From Amylostereum areolatum (Eukaryota; Basidiomycota; Agaricomycetes; Russulales; Stereaceae): DNA of 64,000 bases. This document shows positions 1 through 11,100 of this stretch, piece after piece. A program made the position numbers and the translations under genes. The notes beneath the pieces were generated by a model. It did no database searches. It saw nothing but the letters and a program-made list of their open reading frames with translations, and had not been told where the DNA came from. Each line of letters begins with the position of its first letter. The stretch's first letter is position 1. The stretch covers positions 1 to 64,000 of the forward strand of contig SAXG01000083.1 of assembly GCA_012932865.1 (NCBI GenBank), given 5' to 3'.

Positions 1-369
1 TTCCTTTGTACACTACTCAGGGCTTGGCGCTCACTCTTTTGCCTTCAGAGTCAACATGAAGGTTTTTTGCGACTGGTATGGATGGTAGGGTGGTGTGCCG
101 TTGGTCGCACACGTTGCATTGTACACAGTAGCTGTCATCTGAATACAATAAACTTGAGAGGCCTGCCGTGCTTCTATAATTATGTAACATATGCCATGGT
201 GAAGTGCGGATGTGACTGGCGCCTGGAATGAGTACTTGCGTGCCACCTCCCCGTTCCTTCCTCTACCACCATATCCGCCGTCGTGTCGCACCGTCCACCG
301 CCCTTTGATTACTGGACCCTTTCTATGAGCCCCACTCCAGAAAGAGCCCCTTTTTTGTTTATCAACAGG
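1..369. other. No gene recognised
   Basis: I see no convincing coding region, RNA gene or repeat boundary in this edge segment. Short open frames exist but show no family resemblance and no splice-site pattern. Confidence 0.4.
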
Positions 370-1172
370 TGCGCACCTCTAGTCTCACACCCACTTCACC
401 GTTCATCACCCACAACGCGCTGTTGACATGTTCTGGATGGCTTGGCCAGGGCTTGAAGGGCCCGAGAATCTGCGAGGACCCTGCCTGGGGACTGTTGCGG
501 CTCTTGCGTCCAGATGCCTTGGCCCCATCTACAAATACGCTGTTTAGCATGTCCTGGATGCGACACACCTTGGACGTGTCTCAGACATGTCTCAGGGTCG
601 TGTTTTGGACGTGTTTTCTCGTGTTTTTCCCGCTTTCTGTGCCTCCCCACCTCCTTTCTCCTCCTTCTTTGCTCCAACCGTGTTGAATCCATTGCTGAAT
701 CACTCTCTAGGACAATGCAGCGGACGACACGCTCTGGTTGCTTATACACCAAGGTTGGTCCATTGTCGGCGGTTCAGATGAACCTCCGGTTTTCGGACCT
801 TCTCCACAACGGTGTGCACAGGGCCGAGGAACATGTGCAGGTGCCGAGGAAACACGTGCAGGTGCCGAGGAACACGCGCAGGTGTGGGAAAGCCTTGACA
901 ACGACACGGACGACGTGCTTGGACCCCCCACTCCTACCACTCTGTCCCCACTCACTGCCTCCCCACCAGACTCACCAGGATTCGCCCTAACCCCTACGTC
1001 ATCAACGCCTCAAGGGACGCCCCCCCGGAACGCCCTCGATGGGCCGTGATTCGGATGCATCCCTGGACCCCGACACCCTCTGCAAGATGCTGGAGCTCAT
1101 CGCCGACCTATGTGATGTCGACTCCAATGAAGATGAGAGCTAGTCGTGTTTCTCCGACGAGGAGCCCTTTAC
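370..1172 (+). pseudogene. Degraded gene fragment with a short tandem repeat
   Basis: The region holds broken open frames rich in Pro, Thr and Ser, ending in an acidic stretch around 1055-1140 (DPDTLCKMLELIADLCD in one frame). A 20 bp tandem repeat with core GCCGAGGAACACGTGCAGGT lies at 823-884 in three copies. The frame stops just before the terminal repeat of the hAT-type element at 1173, so the insertion may have cut a gene here. I do not recognise the product. It may equally be non-coding debris. Confidence 0.25.
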
Positions 1173-1569
1173 CAGAGCTCACCATGAGTTCTGTTACCTG
1201 TGAGTACCTGTTTGAGTACCTGCCAGGCACATCCATGGGTATTGGTATCCGCGAGTACAGGTACTTGTAGACCAAATATCTGTGGGAGTGTGAGTATGGA
1301 TTTTGAGCCCACAGGTAACCTGTGCAGGTACTCACCAAATACCTGTCGCCCAGTCTGGCAGGTTACTTGTCAATAGGGGTTTTCATGGTGCTTTTAGTCT
1401 CGCTTTCAACTCGTTTTTGAGCAAAGTAAAATTGGGTCGAGCTCACTTTCGGCTTTTCCCGTATTTCCTGTCGGAGTTTGAATACGAGTGTAACGGCTGA
1501 CATGTCGCGCTTTGTTTTCCTTGTCCGAGTCAACCAACACGTCTCCCCGTCCTCTATCTCCTCTCCGAC

Positions 1570-2566
1570 ATGCCATCCGAGAAGGAAAGGCTTGAATCTG
1601 AGCTTCAGGCAGCTACATCTCCAAAGAAGAAGCCCAGCTCTCGGAGCAAGAAAAGCAAGGACACCTCTCACTCGAAACCTGCCCCCTCCAAGGCCACCTC
1701 ACAGCCTACTGCAGCCACCGAGGTCAAGGAGAACGAGAGCCCCACGAAGAGGTCTCAAAAGACCTTATTTCAGTGAGCACACCTCTTTTCTCTCCGTGTT
1801 TCTGATGAAATTCACCGGTCTTTTTAGCTGGAAGAAAGATGTGTGGATCATGGACCATCTTCTCACCAAGATCGAGGAGTCAACAACACTCCGACAAGCT
1901 TTCAACTTTGATATGCAGGGTGAGACCACTGTCTCGTCGGGCGGGAAGGATGCTGTGGCACACAGCTGCATTCTGGCTCGTACCACATTCGTGGAGGATG
2001 ACCAGTTCAAGTTTTCGGTGGCCCAGACAGAGGATATTGCTACCGCTATCCGCAACCGGATTGCTGCATACGTTCCCTGTTCATGCTTATATTCAGGCTC
2101 TAACGGAATTTTAGTGTCAAAAAGCTGTACTTCACGCAGCGTAAGCGGCTTTCGGTGACCGGCCATGGCCTGATCGACAACGACAGAGAGAGTGAGATAC
2201 AGGAGGGGAGTGAGATTGCGAATATATGGGGTAGGCTTATGCAAATTCTGGTGGTACATGAAGTCTGACATCTTTCGTAGATGACGTCTTACGAGAGTGT
2301 CTGGCACCTTCGTCTAGTTCGGGGCCGCGTAAATGGAAGGCTGATATGATTGATGATATAGCCTGTATCTCTGAAGCTAACCGTCTGGCTCGCATCGAGT
2401 AGGTGTGGATTGCAGAGCAAGAGAAGACCAAATATTGTGTAAAGCATGAGGAGGCCAAAGTCTGTGGCGCTATGGAGCTTGAAGATGCCCGACGTGAGGA
2501 GGCAGTGCGCGACCGCGTGCACCAGGTTTACATGATGGATCGCCAGATCAAACTTGCACGTCGTTA
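1570..2566 (+). pseudogene. Harbinger accessory protein, SANT/Myb-like
   Basis: In PIF/Harbinger elements a second Myb/SANT-like protein helps the transposase reach the nucleus and bind the ends. Exon 1 (1570-1772) encodes a Lys/Ser-rich basic tail. A GTGAGC..TTTTTAG intron joins it to an exon beginning HWKKDVWIMDHLLTKIEES, the tryptophan-led helix seen in such proteins. Later exons read KKLYFTQRKRLSVTGHG, and after a further intron near 2229-2280 a charged helix running to TAA at 2564-2566. An in-frame TAG at 2400-2402 truncates it. The intron near 2085-2115 has a weak donor. Family assignment rests on position beside the transposase plus the SANT-like start. Confidence 0.6.
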
Positions 2567-2720
2567 AGCCATGGCTGCTGGCGTCCGTGTTCCAGCTCCT
2601 CCCACCCTTCCTGATGTCGATCCTGAACTTCTTTCTTAACTCTATGTTCTTCCTTGTTTATCTTCCACCATTTAATAGCTAATCCTTCTTCTACAAGTTA
2701 ACATCTCTATACCAATCAAC

Positions 2721-4235
2721 CTATTCCTCCAGCCATTCCTTCAGTCCCTCCTTCAATTCTGCCCGCTTTATCTTCCCCCTAATCAGCTCTATATCCCGTG
2801 CCTCTTCCCGCTGACCCTCTCTTTCTCCTTGTACCCTCTCTAACTCCTCCTGCCATTCCCTTTCCACTGTCCTTTGCTCCTCCATATACTTCCGTCCTTC
2901 CTGAAAAATTTGATCCTTCTCCGTATCCTGTCCGTCTTCATGATTCATGGCGAATAGATGTAGATTGATGCATGTAGTGATCCATAAACTTGCATATTGG
3001 ATGCTTCTTTCACTTGAGATGCGGAGGCGGAGGCCTTTAAGTGACACCCAACGACCCTTCAGAAAATCGATAGCATGTTCAGAACAAATGCGGACATTTG
3101 AGACGTAGTAGTTGAATTGTGTATTTTCTGGAGTGTCTTTTTCCGGGCTATGTGAGAGTTAATAAGTATGCAATCTGAGCTAGCATGCACATACACTTTG
3201 TAGGGTGCTTGGCACCACATTTGCAGCGGATATGCTGAATCTGCCTAGATCCACTCTCCAGGATCCAAAAGGACATCCTTGCGCTGATATGCACGTGTCT
3301 CTCACCACGCAACAGTATCATGTGCACTTCCAGGAAGGCCAACAGCAAAGTCCCGTATACGCAGATCAGGTGTCGAGACAACCTAAGCAGGAGTTGTAGT
3401 CTTGCACAAGTCACCTTCAAAAAATACACACCTGGACATTCACAGAATAGTTACCATGTCGGTCAAACCACTTGTTGCCAAAAAAGCTTGGACGCTCAAA
3501 CAAGGGGACAAGGATGCCATCGACCATAAGCCAGCCATCCCGCCAAGCTGGACAGGAGTGGTCTGAGACTCACTGCTTTGCTATCTCCTTTGCCTCGGAA
3601 CTGGCCCACTGCACTGTGGAGTTGCAAAACGAGTCCGAGCAGCATGCCTTCATAACATGGGATGTCGCAAGATGAACCATCTCATATCCAACCCCAAACT
3701 GGATAGCAACCTTCATGGTGCTTGCCGCATTTTCATGATGCCCGAACCAGAAAAGTGCAATCACAAGTTGCTCGTGAACAGACATCTGCTCGTTCTGCAA
3801 GTCATTTTGGAACACAGGATCATCCTGAATTGCCTCAATGAGACAGTCGAAGCATTCCGGATCAACTCGTAAATACGAGCGAAAGATCTCGGGATAATTG
3901 ACTTTGTACTCGGTCAGAAGAAAGCGCATCAGCTCAGGGCTTTTACGGATAGCTCTGCGCTCTTCCAGATAGCGCTCCGAATACAGCACACCCAAGTTTA
4001 AAAGATGATCATCAACCAGAGTCTCTAGAGGGTCCTCTGCATTGAGGGGGGAAGATAGAGATGAGGAAGAAGATGAGCTAGAAGCAGAATCATGCATAGA
4101 GATATCCGAGTCAGAGTCAGACTCATGAGCCAAGTCATCAACCATCTGGGCCTCAGCCTCAGCCATAAAGTTGACAAGAAAAGCCCTGTGTAGTGAATCA
4201 TGCATATCTTGCCGGGGAGTAGAGCCAGGCATCAT
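2721..4235 (-). pseudogene. PIF/Harbinger DDE transposase (DDE_Tnp_4 type)
   Basis: Read right to left, the N-terminus (ATG at 4235) has an acidic Ser-rich stretch, then FRSYLRVDPECFDCLIEAI and GHHENAASTMKVAIQFGVG, typical of agaricomycete Harbinger transposases. The frame breaks near 3570 and resumes with WRDGWLMVDGILVPLF, which holds the first catalytic Asp. After an intron near 3400-3430 it continues with DLRIRDFAVGLPGSAHDT, then EWI, a stop and ADSAYPL (second Asp region), and ends with SLKGLRLRI and ASLWITTCINLHLFAM. There is at least one frameshift and several stops, so it is inactive. Its coding region converges with the accessory gene. Confidence 0.85.
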
Positions 4236-4939
4236 GCAGACAGATGGGAGGGAGAGAGCAAGAGGAAAAGATCTCTCGTCGATAACTCAGGCTTATTACG
4301 GTCCAATCGCATTAACCGGTCTGGTCATGTGAATTCAATCTCCGACAGCATGAGGCCCGGCACAGTAACCCTGGAGCGCGTGAAAGTGGATTTGAAGTGG
4401 GGGTCATCAGAGTCAGATTTGATTTCGGGGTTCCCCGAGACTGAAAGCGAACTGAAATCGACGTCAAAATCGACGTCAAAATCGGCACCGTGAAAACCCC
4501 TAATACTCACACGCCTGTGACCAAAATAAATATGGTGGATGGCTAAGCCAGATACAACTTCTACAACTTTGCAGAGTACAATCCACTTTGAACTCAATAT
4601 GGCAGGTAAATATAAGAGGTGGCTTCAATTCTGTGTAGATATAAAGGCACCTTTGCTTCTATGTAGCCATATATGATCAGAATCTACTCTATGTGCTTGT
4701 TATATTGCATCAATATATTGATCATGCTTCCAAACACTGTAGATCAAGAGATACATCTTATATCCAGTAAGCACCTCAACAGTACTAATAGTACCCAACT
4801 GGGCTAGGCTAGCCATATGGTAGAGATGATGTCATTATTCTCAGGCACCACAGGTACCTGTGATACCTGTATCCGTACAGGTATTGGCATCCGCGAGTAC
4901 AGGTACTTGTGACCCCAATACTCACGGGAGTGTGAGTAT

Positions 4940-5313
4940 TGTCACGGATCGCCTCAATCCTTTCCCTTTTCGTTGCATCACGTTCAGTCACATGATTACA
5001 TTTTCCATCACATGATGTTGTCAGCCTGACTCCTCTTATCTTTCCATCTATGACATCATCGCTCCGGACTCCGTCCTCCCCCTTCCTTTTCCTTATTGTT
5101 CTCTCCCGCTTGCACCATTCTCACATCATCGATCCTGTACATATATAAGGCTCTCCTCTATGTCCCTTTTCCTTAGATTGTCCTCTTTGTTCCCCACGTA
5201 CTGCTTCGGCCCTACGCCTGGACTTGGACTCTCTCTCTTGCCAATCCATACTCTTCCTTCTCTCTCTTCGGGTGACTTGGGTGATCTGCCAGTTGCTGGA
5301 CCGATCCCTAACA
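4940..5313 (+). repeat. 5' LTR of the chromovirus
   Basis: Starts TGTCACGG and ends CCTAACA. A TATA box (TATATAAG, 5142-5149) sits about 33 bp before AGATTGTCCT (5175-5184), the likely start region of the transcript. The sequence TCTATGACATCATCGCTCCG is shared with the 424 bp solo LTRs elsewhere in the window, so the two LTR families are related. Confidence 0.93.
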
Positions 5314-5325
5314 CTAGGACAATCT
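5142..5325 (+). promoter_or_regulatory. TATA box, presumed transcript start and self-primer binding site
   Basis: TATATAAG at 5142-5149 is followed by AGATTGTCCT at 5175-5184. Two bases after the LTR end lies AGGACAATCT (5316-5325), its exact 10-base reverse complement. No TGG-type tRNA primer site is visible. In the Tf1/sushi group the first bases of the RNA fold back onto such a site to prime reverse transcription, and this layout fits that scheme. Priming itself is inferred. Confidence 0.65.
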
Positions 5326-5469
5326 CCCCCACACCCACCTCACCACATCCCTTGCCGTCTTTACGACATTAAATCCCCCATCCTGGAACCACTCGATCAA
5401 CCGATCTTCATCGCATTCAACCTCCAAACTTTCAACTCCAATCGCGACGCTCCCTTCCCTTGGCCTTGA

Positions 5470-6352
5470 GAAGATGCTGTCACTGTCGATCGCCTACGCG
5501 CCCTTGAGCTCCTCTGCAAAGAGCACACCTGGAAAGTCCACGGTGTCAACTGCCGCATTTACGAGTGGCGCTGGAATCACGGTCACGGTAGGCAGACAAT
5601 CCTCTGCCTCTACACTCACGTTGTTGTGCGCTTTGATATAGATCAGAACCGCTTCGAGTTTTCCATACACTCCCCCACCTGGCACACCTGTTCCAACACC
5701 TATCTGCCACCATCACTTGTCCGTCAAAGCTTCCCCACCGTCTATAACTTTGCCCTTCCTACACCCAAATCTACACTGCCACCACCACTTCGTTGAACGG
5801 TCACCAGCCGCAAAGAGCTGCAACAGCGTCATCATCAGCACAAGATCCACCAGGCTCTCAAAGCCTCCTACCTCACCGCTTGCCTCTTAGGCCATCGCCC
5901 CATCGCGGCGGACTTCTTCTAGACACCACCATCACTTCCAAATCCTCCCCCCATGCCACTACTCCAGACTTCCCTCTAGGCTTCACTCGTGGAGCTACCC
6001 CAGGCGAGTACTACGCCCTCACCCTTGGTGGATGACGAACCGTACATTGGACACACGACAACGGAGTCACTGCCTAGTGGTACTTCAACGACGAGGAAGG
6101 CTTCCCTTACATCAAACAGACTGATATTGACGTTGCGGCACAGGAGCACAACCGTATCTATAATCCCCAGACCCCCAAGTGAGAAGAAGTCGCCACTGCT
6201 CCTCAAGAAGAAGGCTCCCCTCCACCTCCACCGCGACAAGACTAACCTTGGTCTGTTCCCCTCGGTATCAGATTTGACGAGCGTACAAAGAAGTGGTACA
6301 CCTACAAGAAGAACGGACACGCAGTCGTAGAGTGGTATCCCAGCTTCTACGA
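5470..6352 (+). pseudogene. Chromovirus leader/gag N-terminal region, broken
   Basis: A coherent frame from about 5470 reads EDAVTVDRLRALELLCKEH and continues to a stop near 5795; the signal returns in later frames with FDERTKKWYTYKKNGHA and runs to 6352. If the TRIM-like insertion (6358-6860) and one target copy are removed, this last segment continues directly into DIDRWTWATGEKPFLLD at 6866 in the same frame. The part upstream of gag was therefore probably the N-terminal half of one gag protein. Several stops show decay. I recognise no specific domain. Confidence 0.5.
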
Positions 6353-6403
6353 CGCAGTGTTGAAAACACAGAGGGACCTTCAGTCATAAAGTGAAACACA
6401 AAG

Positions 6404-6477
6404 TGGACTGGCCGGGGATTGAACCCAGGACCTCCCATATTCTAGAAGGGTGCTCTAACCAACTGAGCTACCTGTCC
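6404..6477 (-). tRNA. tRNA-like sequence in the upstream TRIM LTR
   Basis: On the - strand it folds as a 73-base tRNA plus discriminator: acceptor GGACAGG with CCAGTCC (one mismatch), D-arm GCTC/GAGC with the A box TAGCTCAGTTGG, T-arm CTGGG/CCCGG with the B box GGTTCAATCC. The anticodon loop CTAGAAT would place AGA as anticodon, but the stem CCCTT/ATGGG has a T-T mismatch and there is no long variable arm as a serine tRNA needs. I read it as tRNA-derived, possibly still a Pol III promoter, rather than a working tRNA. Confidence 0.6.
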
Positions 6478-6697
6478 GATAGTGGGAACAGGTTGGTAGT
6501 TGATATAGAGAATATCACCGAGCTCTGATTGTGTGCAACAGGCCAGGGCTTAGCCTTATTTCAACACACCCCCGTAAGACCAGGCCTGATGTGATCTTAG
6601 GCACTCGCCACTTGTGCCCAACAGTAATCATGAAGGCGGGTGCTGCTACCATGTTGAAAACACAGAGGGACCTTCAGTCATAAAGTGAAACACAAAG

Positions 6698-6771
6698 TGG
6701 ACTGGCCGGGGATTGAACCCAGGACCTCCCATATTCTAGAAGGGTGCTCTAACCAACTGAGCTACCTGTCC
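6698..6771 (-). tRNA. tRNA-like sequence in the downstream TRIM LTR
   Basis: This is an exact repeat, 294 bp downstream, of the tRNA-like fold at 6404-6477, carried by the second LTR. The same A and B boxes and the same imperfect anticodon stem apply. Confidence 0.6.
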
Positions 6772-6865
6772 GATAGTGGGAACAGGTTGGTAGTTGATAT
6801 AGAGAATATCACCGAGCTCTGATTGTGTGCAACAGGCCAGGGCTTAGCCTTATTTCAACACGCAG

Positions 6866-8145
6866 ACATTGATCGTTGGACCTGGGCCACAGGTGAAAAA
6901 CCATTCCTCTTAGACAAAGAACTCGAGGTCGCTGCAGAAGCATTCTACAGGATCACTCTTGCACACAACAAATGTGTCGCATCCTTCCGCAACACGCTCG
7001 CAGTCCCCCTGCCTTCCTCTACCTCAGGCTCTCCAGCTATTCAAAGTCCCCATCAGTCCCTTGTAGCCCCTGTTAACCCTCTCCCCTCATTTCAACTGCC
7101 TGCAACCACCATGTCTCAACCAGCCTTGACCACCCCCGCCCCCTCCACCGGCAAGATAGACGTTAAGCCTAAGCCATTCACCGGCGATCACAAGGAGTCG
7201 TGTCGCTTCAAAAATGCTGTCCGCATGTTCCTTAGGGCAAATAGCAAGAAGTACGCAAGCGACGACGACAAGATACAGCTGATGCTTTCCCTGATGGAAG
7301 GCTCAGTCGCCGGCGTATGGGCAGAGCTGCGCCAGGAGGAGATCCTCGATGCCGAGGATAACAAGCCAGCGGGTACGACCACTCGTGCAAAGTGGCTCAC
7401 CCTCAAGGAGGTCCTTGCCCAGTCCAACAAGAACTTCAAGCAGTTTGATGAGACCATCACCTCTCAGAATGCCTTTGCAGACCTCAGGCAGGGCGACCGC
7501 CCCGTGCAGCAGTACATCACCGAATTCGAGTCCCTCCTCCCACGCTCAGGATTCCAAGGCGAGTCTGTTCTCTACTTCTTCAAAGAAGGATTGAACAGTG
7601 GCCTTCGCAAGGAATGCGAGAGGACTTGGCCGCTCCCTACCACTCTTGACGACTAGAAGGTTCGTGCATGTGCGCTCAATGAAGCCTTTCTCCGCAACCT
7701 CCGGCTCGCATCGCCTGCAGACCGGAAGCAGAAGACCTCATCGTTGACCACTAGCGCACGACCCTCATCCTCCACCAGCAGTGGACCACGCATTTGAGCA
7801 GTCAGCACCCAAGGAGGGCATCCAGGATGTCTCACTGATGCTGAGCGTGAACACCTGCACAAGGAAGGTGGTTTTTTCCTCTGTCGCCAACCAGGTCACA
7901 TGCTGCGCGACTGCCCAAACAAGGACTCGAGCAGTGGAAGACGTGTAGGAGCGTTGGAAACTGACTCAAACTCAGGAGTACCCTCCGCGCCTGCTCCCTC
8001 GTCCCCTCAAGTGGCAACAACCTCGAATGCGGATCCAGTCAAGGAGATGTCGGTCCTGCTCAACAAGATGAAGAAGTTGGGCAAGGAGGAGCGCGAGGAG
8101 GCTGCGGCGATGTTGAAGGATCTCGCTGGCGGTTTGGATTTTTAG
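6866..8145 (+). pseudogene. Chromovirus gag (capsid/nucleocapsid), broken
   Basis: Gag packages the element RNA into virus-like particles. From 6866 the frame reads through a Pro/Ser linker, then KPKPFTGDHKESCRFKNAV, the start of the Ty3/gypsy capsid region, to a TAG at 7654-7656. It continues past this stop and a second stop near 7795. A zinc-knuckle-like motif lies near 7870-7915 (FLCRQPGHMLRDC); its first Cys is replaced by Phe, so it is probably not functional. It ends with a Lys/Glu-rich helix before TAG at 8143-8145. The upstream part is interrupted by the TRIM insertion. Confidence 0.8.
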
Positions 8146-8159
8146 AACGCCCCCCAGTT

Positions 8160-11100
8160 GTGTCGTCTGTGGGTGGCAAAGGTTTTTCTATGGCATCGTC
8201 AAATCGTTTCTCTGTACTATCATCCATGCAATCCAGTGAGCGTGTCCTTCCAACCTGCTTGAAACTGTCAACGGTCACGAAGAATAGGCACACGCCCTCA
8301 ATATTGCTGGATGTCAAACTGATTGGACGAGTCACTGGAAGAAAAATTGACACTGAAGTGCTGCTGGATAGCGGTGCTGAAGGCATTATCATTAACCGAA
8401 GATTTGCAGAAAAGAAAGGGCTCTCGTTAAATACCCTCGACCGCCCGTTCCCTGTCCGCAATGTAGACAGAATGGAGAACATAATGGGATGGGTACGTCA
8501 TTCGACTACCCAGCATGTTTGCATCTACGCGCAATCCACAGAATCGTATCATGAAGAAAACAGCCGAATTCTTTGTCACGGACATCGGTGATCACGACAT
8601 GATCCTAGGAACTGACTGGTTGAAGGAGCATAACCCAGAAATCAACTGGGATGGAGAAGAAGTCGACATAACGCACTGCCCACCCACCTGCGTCCTACAC
8701 AAACCTCCGGTCAAGAAGCTTCGCATCAAACCTGAACATCGGTCTGGGCCACAACTGCCCATTGACGTCGTTGAAGCCGACGAGGTTGAAGTCGAAGAAC
8801 CTCGTGTCCACACTGTGACCAACCACCCAAGAAACACGAAGTACGTGATCCCTGCCCGCCATGTACAGCATGCTCGTGTTTGTTCTCCCCGCCGTACACC
8901 TTCAGGTGCAAAGTGGTTCACAGAAGATGACGACGAGCAGTCGGACATTGTCCTGGCTTCCTGGACCCAAGATGGCCTGCGTGCCACAAGAGTCATAAAG
9001 GAGGTCACCCTTGAACAGCTAGCACAAGAAGAACAGTCCAATGACCTCGCCATACGTGCCACCTTCACCAAAGCGCAACAGCTTGCGGAACAGGCAGCCA
9101 ATGTCAAGACAAAAATGTTTGAGGATATGGTCCCTGAGCAGTATCGCTCATTCAAGTCGGTGTTCAACAAAGCTATGTCTGAACGTCTCCCTGAGCGATG
9201 CCCCTGGGACCACGCTATTGACCTGAAGCCAGACTTCCAACCAAGGGCCTGCAAGGTGTATCCTTTGACCCCATCCGAGCAGCAAGAGTTGGACAGCTTC
9301 CTCGATGAACACGTCAAGAAGGGGTACATTCGCCCGTCGAAATTATCCATGGCGAGTCCCTTCTTCTTTGTCAAGAAAAAGGACGGGAAGCTTCGTCCCG
9401 TACAGGACTATCGAGCATTGAATAAAGGCACTGTCAAGAACGAATATCCACTCCCACTCATCTCTGAGCTTTTCGACAAACTCAAAAGCGCAAAGGTCTT
9501 CTCCAAGATGGATGTCCGCTGGGGATACAACAATGTCCGTATCAAGGAAGGAGACAAGTGGAAGGCCGCTTTCAAAACGGACTGCGGACTGTACAAACCT
9601 CTGGTGATGTTCTTTGGCCTTATGAACTTTCCTACGACATTCCAGGCAATGATGAATGAACTTTTCAAGGATCTCATTGACAGCGGCAAGGTTGTCATTT
9701 ACATGGACGACATCCTTGTCTTCACAGAGACACTCAAAGAACACCGCGAACTGATGACGCAGGTACTACAACGCCTGAAGGACAACGACCTCTTCCTCAA
9801 GCCGGAGAAATGTGTCTTCGAACAGGATTCTGTTGAGTACCTCGGCTTGATTATCTCGCACGACCAGATTGCTATAGACCCTGTCAAGGTAGCGGGCATT
9901 ACCGAGTGGCCCACCCCTCGTAACGTCAAGGATGTCCAGTCATTCCTCGGGTTTGGAAACTTCTACCATCGCTTCATCAAGGACTTCTCCAAGGTTGCAC
10001 GCCCCCTGTTTGAACTGACCAAGAAGGACCATCCATGGAACTGGACTGCAGAGTGTCAAGACGCCTTCGCTGCCCTCAAATCTGTGTTCACCTCATCCCC
10101 TGTCCTGATTCTCCCTGACCCGTCGAAACCGTACTTGGTAGAAGTCGATGTCTCGGACTTCGCAACCGGAGGCATCTTCTCGCAATGCGGCCAAGATGGT
10201 CACCTTCACCCTGTTGCCTACCTGTCCAAGTCGCTCACTGAACCGGAACGCAACTACGACATCTACGACAAGGAGCTGCTGGCAATTATTCGGGCACTTG
10301 AAGCTTGGCGGCACTATCTGGAAGGTGCAACTCATCCAGTCGAGATTTGGACAGACCACAAGAACCTGGAGTACTTCAAGGAAGCACAGAAGCTGAGTTG
10401 TCGGCAGGCCCGCTGTGCGTTATTCCTCACGCGCTTCGATTTCACACTAACGCACAAGCCGGGCCTTCACTATCGACCAGATCCATTGTCCAGATGCCCT
10501 GACCTTAAAGAGGGGGTCGAGAATGACAACAAGGAACATGTCCTCCTAGACCCCAAGTACTTCCGTATCCACGCTACTCGGTCACGCACTGTAACCACCA
10601 TAGGCGATGCTGACCTACACCGACACATCCGAGATGCGCGCACCAAAGACGCTGAAGTTGTACAAGCCATGGACACCATACTTCGCAATGGGCCACGATC
10701 ACTTGTCAAGGACCTTCAAGAATGGAACCTGGAAGACGGGATGATTCTGTTCAGAGGGAAGGTCTATGTACCTGCAGACATCGAGCTACGTTGTGACATT
10801 GTCAAGTCATTCCACGACTCACCAATGGCAGGTCATCCAGGTCACCACAAGACATATGAACTCCTCATCGAGAATACTGGCGGCCAGGAATGTCGGTCTT
10901 TGTACGCGACTATGTCGAAGGATGCGCTGTTTGCCAAGCGACCAAGAACCGCCCCCAACACCCCCATGTTGACATGATCTCTAACGCCGTCCCAGAGCAC
11001 CCATTCGAGGTGATCACAACCGACTTTGTTACTGATCTACCTCCCTCGGATGGATACGATACTATCTGCATGATCGTAGACTGCCTCTCCAAGGCCATCT

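Larger units (their letters stand above)
1375..4501. mobile_element. PIF/Harbinger-type DNA transposon, complete but inactivated
   Basis: The ends are inverted repeats: AGGGGTTTTCATGGTGC at the left and its counterpart with one mismatch at the right. The element is flanked by a 3 bp direct repeat AAT (1372-1374 and 4502-4504); 3 bp duplications are typical of this superfamily. It carries two convergent genes, a SANT/Myb-like accessory gene on + and a DDE transposase on -, which is the standard PIF/Harbinger layout. Both genes contain stops. It sits inside the outer hAT-type MITE. Confidence 0.8.
6358..6860 (-). mobile_element. TRIM-like miniature LTR element with tRNA-like LTRs
   Basis: Two 209 bp direct repeats, 6358-6566 and 6652-6860, look identical by eye. 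Both begin TGTTGAAAAC and end TTTCAACA (TG..CA), flank an 85 bp core, and the whole is bordered by a 5 bp target duplication CGCAG (6353-6357 and 6861-6865). Read on the - strand, the core starts right after the LTR with TGGTAGCAGCACC, an initiator-Met-type primer site, and ends with a G-run (CGGGGGTG) serving as polypurine tract. It has no coding capacity. These are the defining traits of a TRIM. LTR identity implies a recent insertion, into the gag region of the gypsy element. Confidence 0.8.

Noticed and set aside
6404..6771. Two functional tRNA genes
   Set aside because: Both copies sit within LTR-like repeats with a shared target duplication, have a mismatched anticodon stem and an anticodon (AGA) that would require a long variable arm. 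I list them as tRNA-like.
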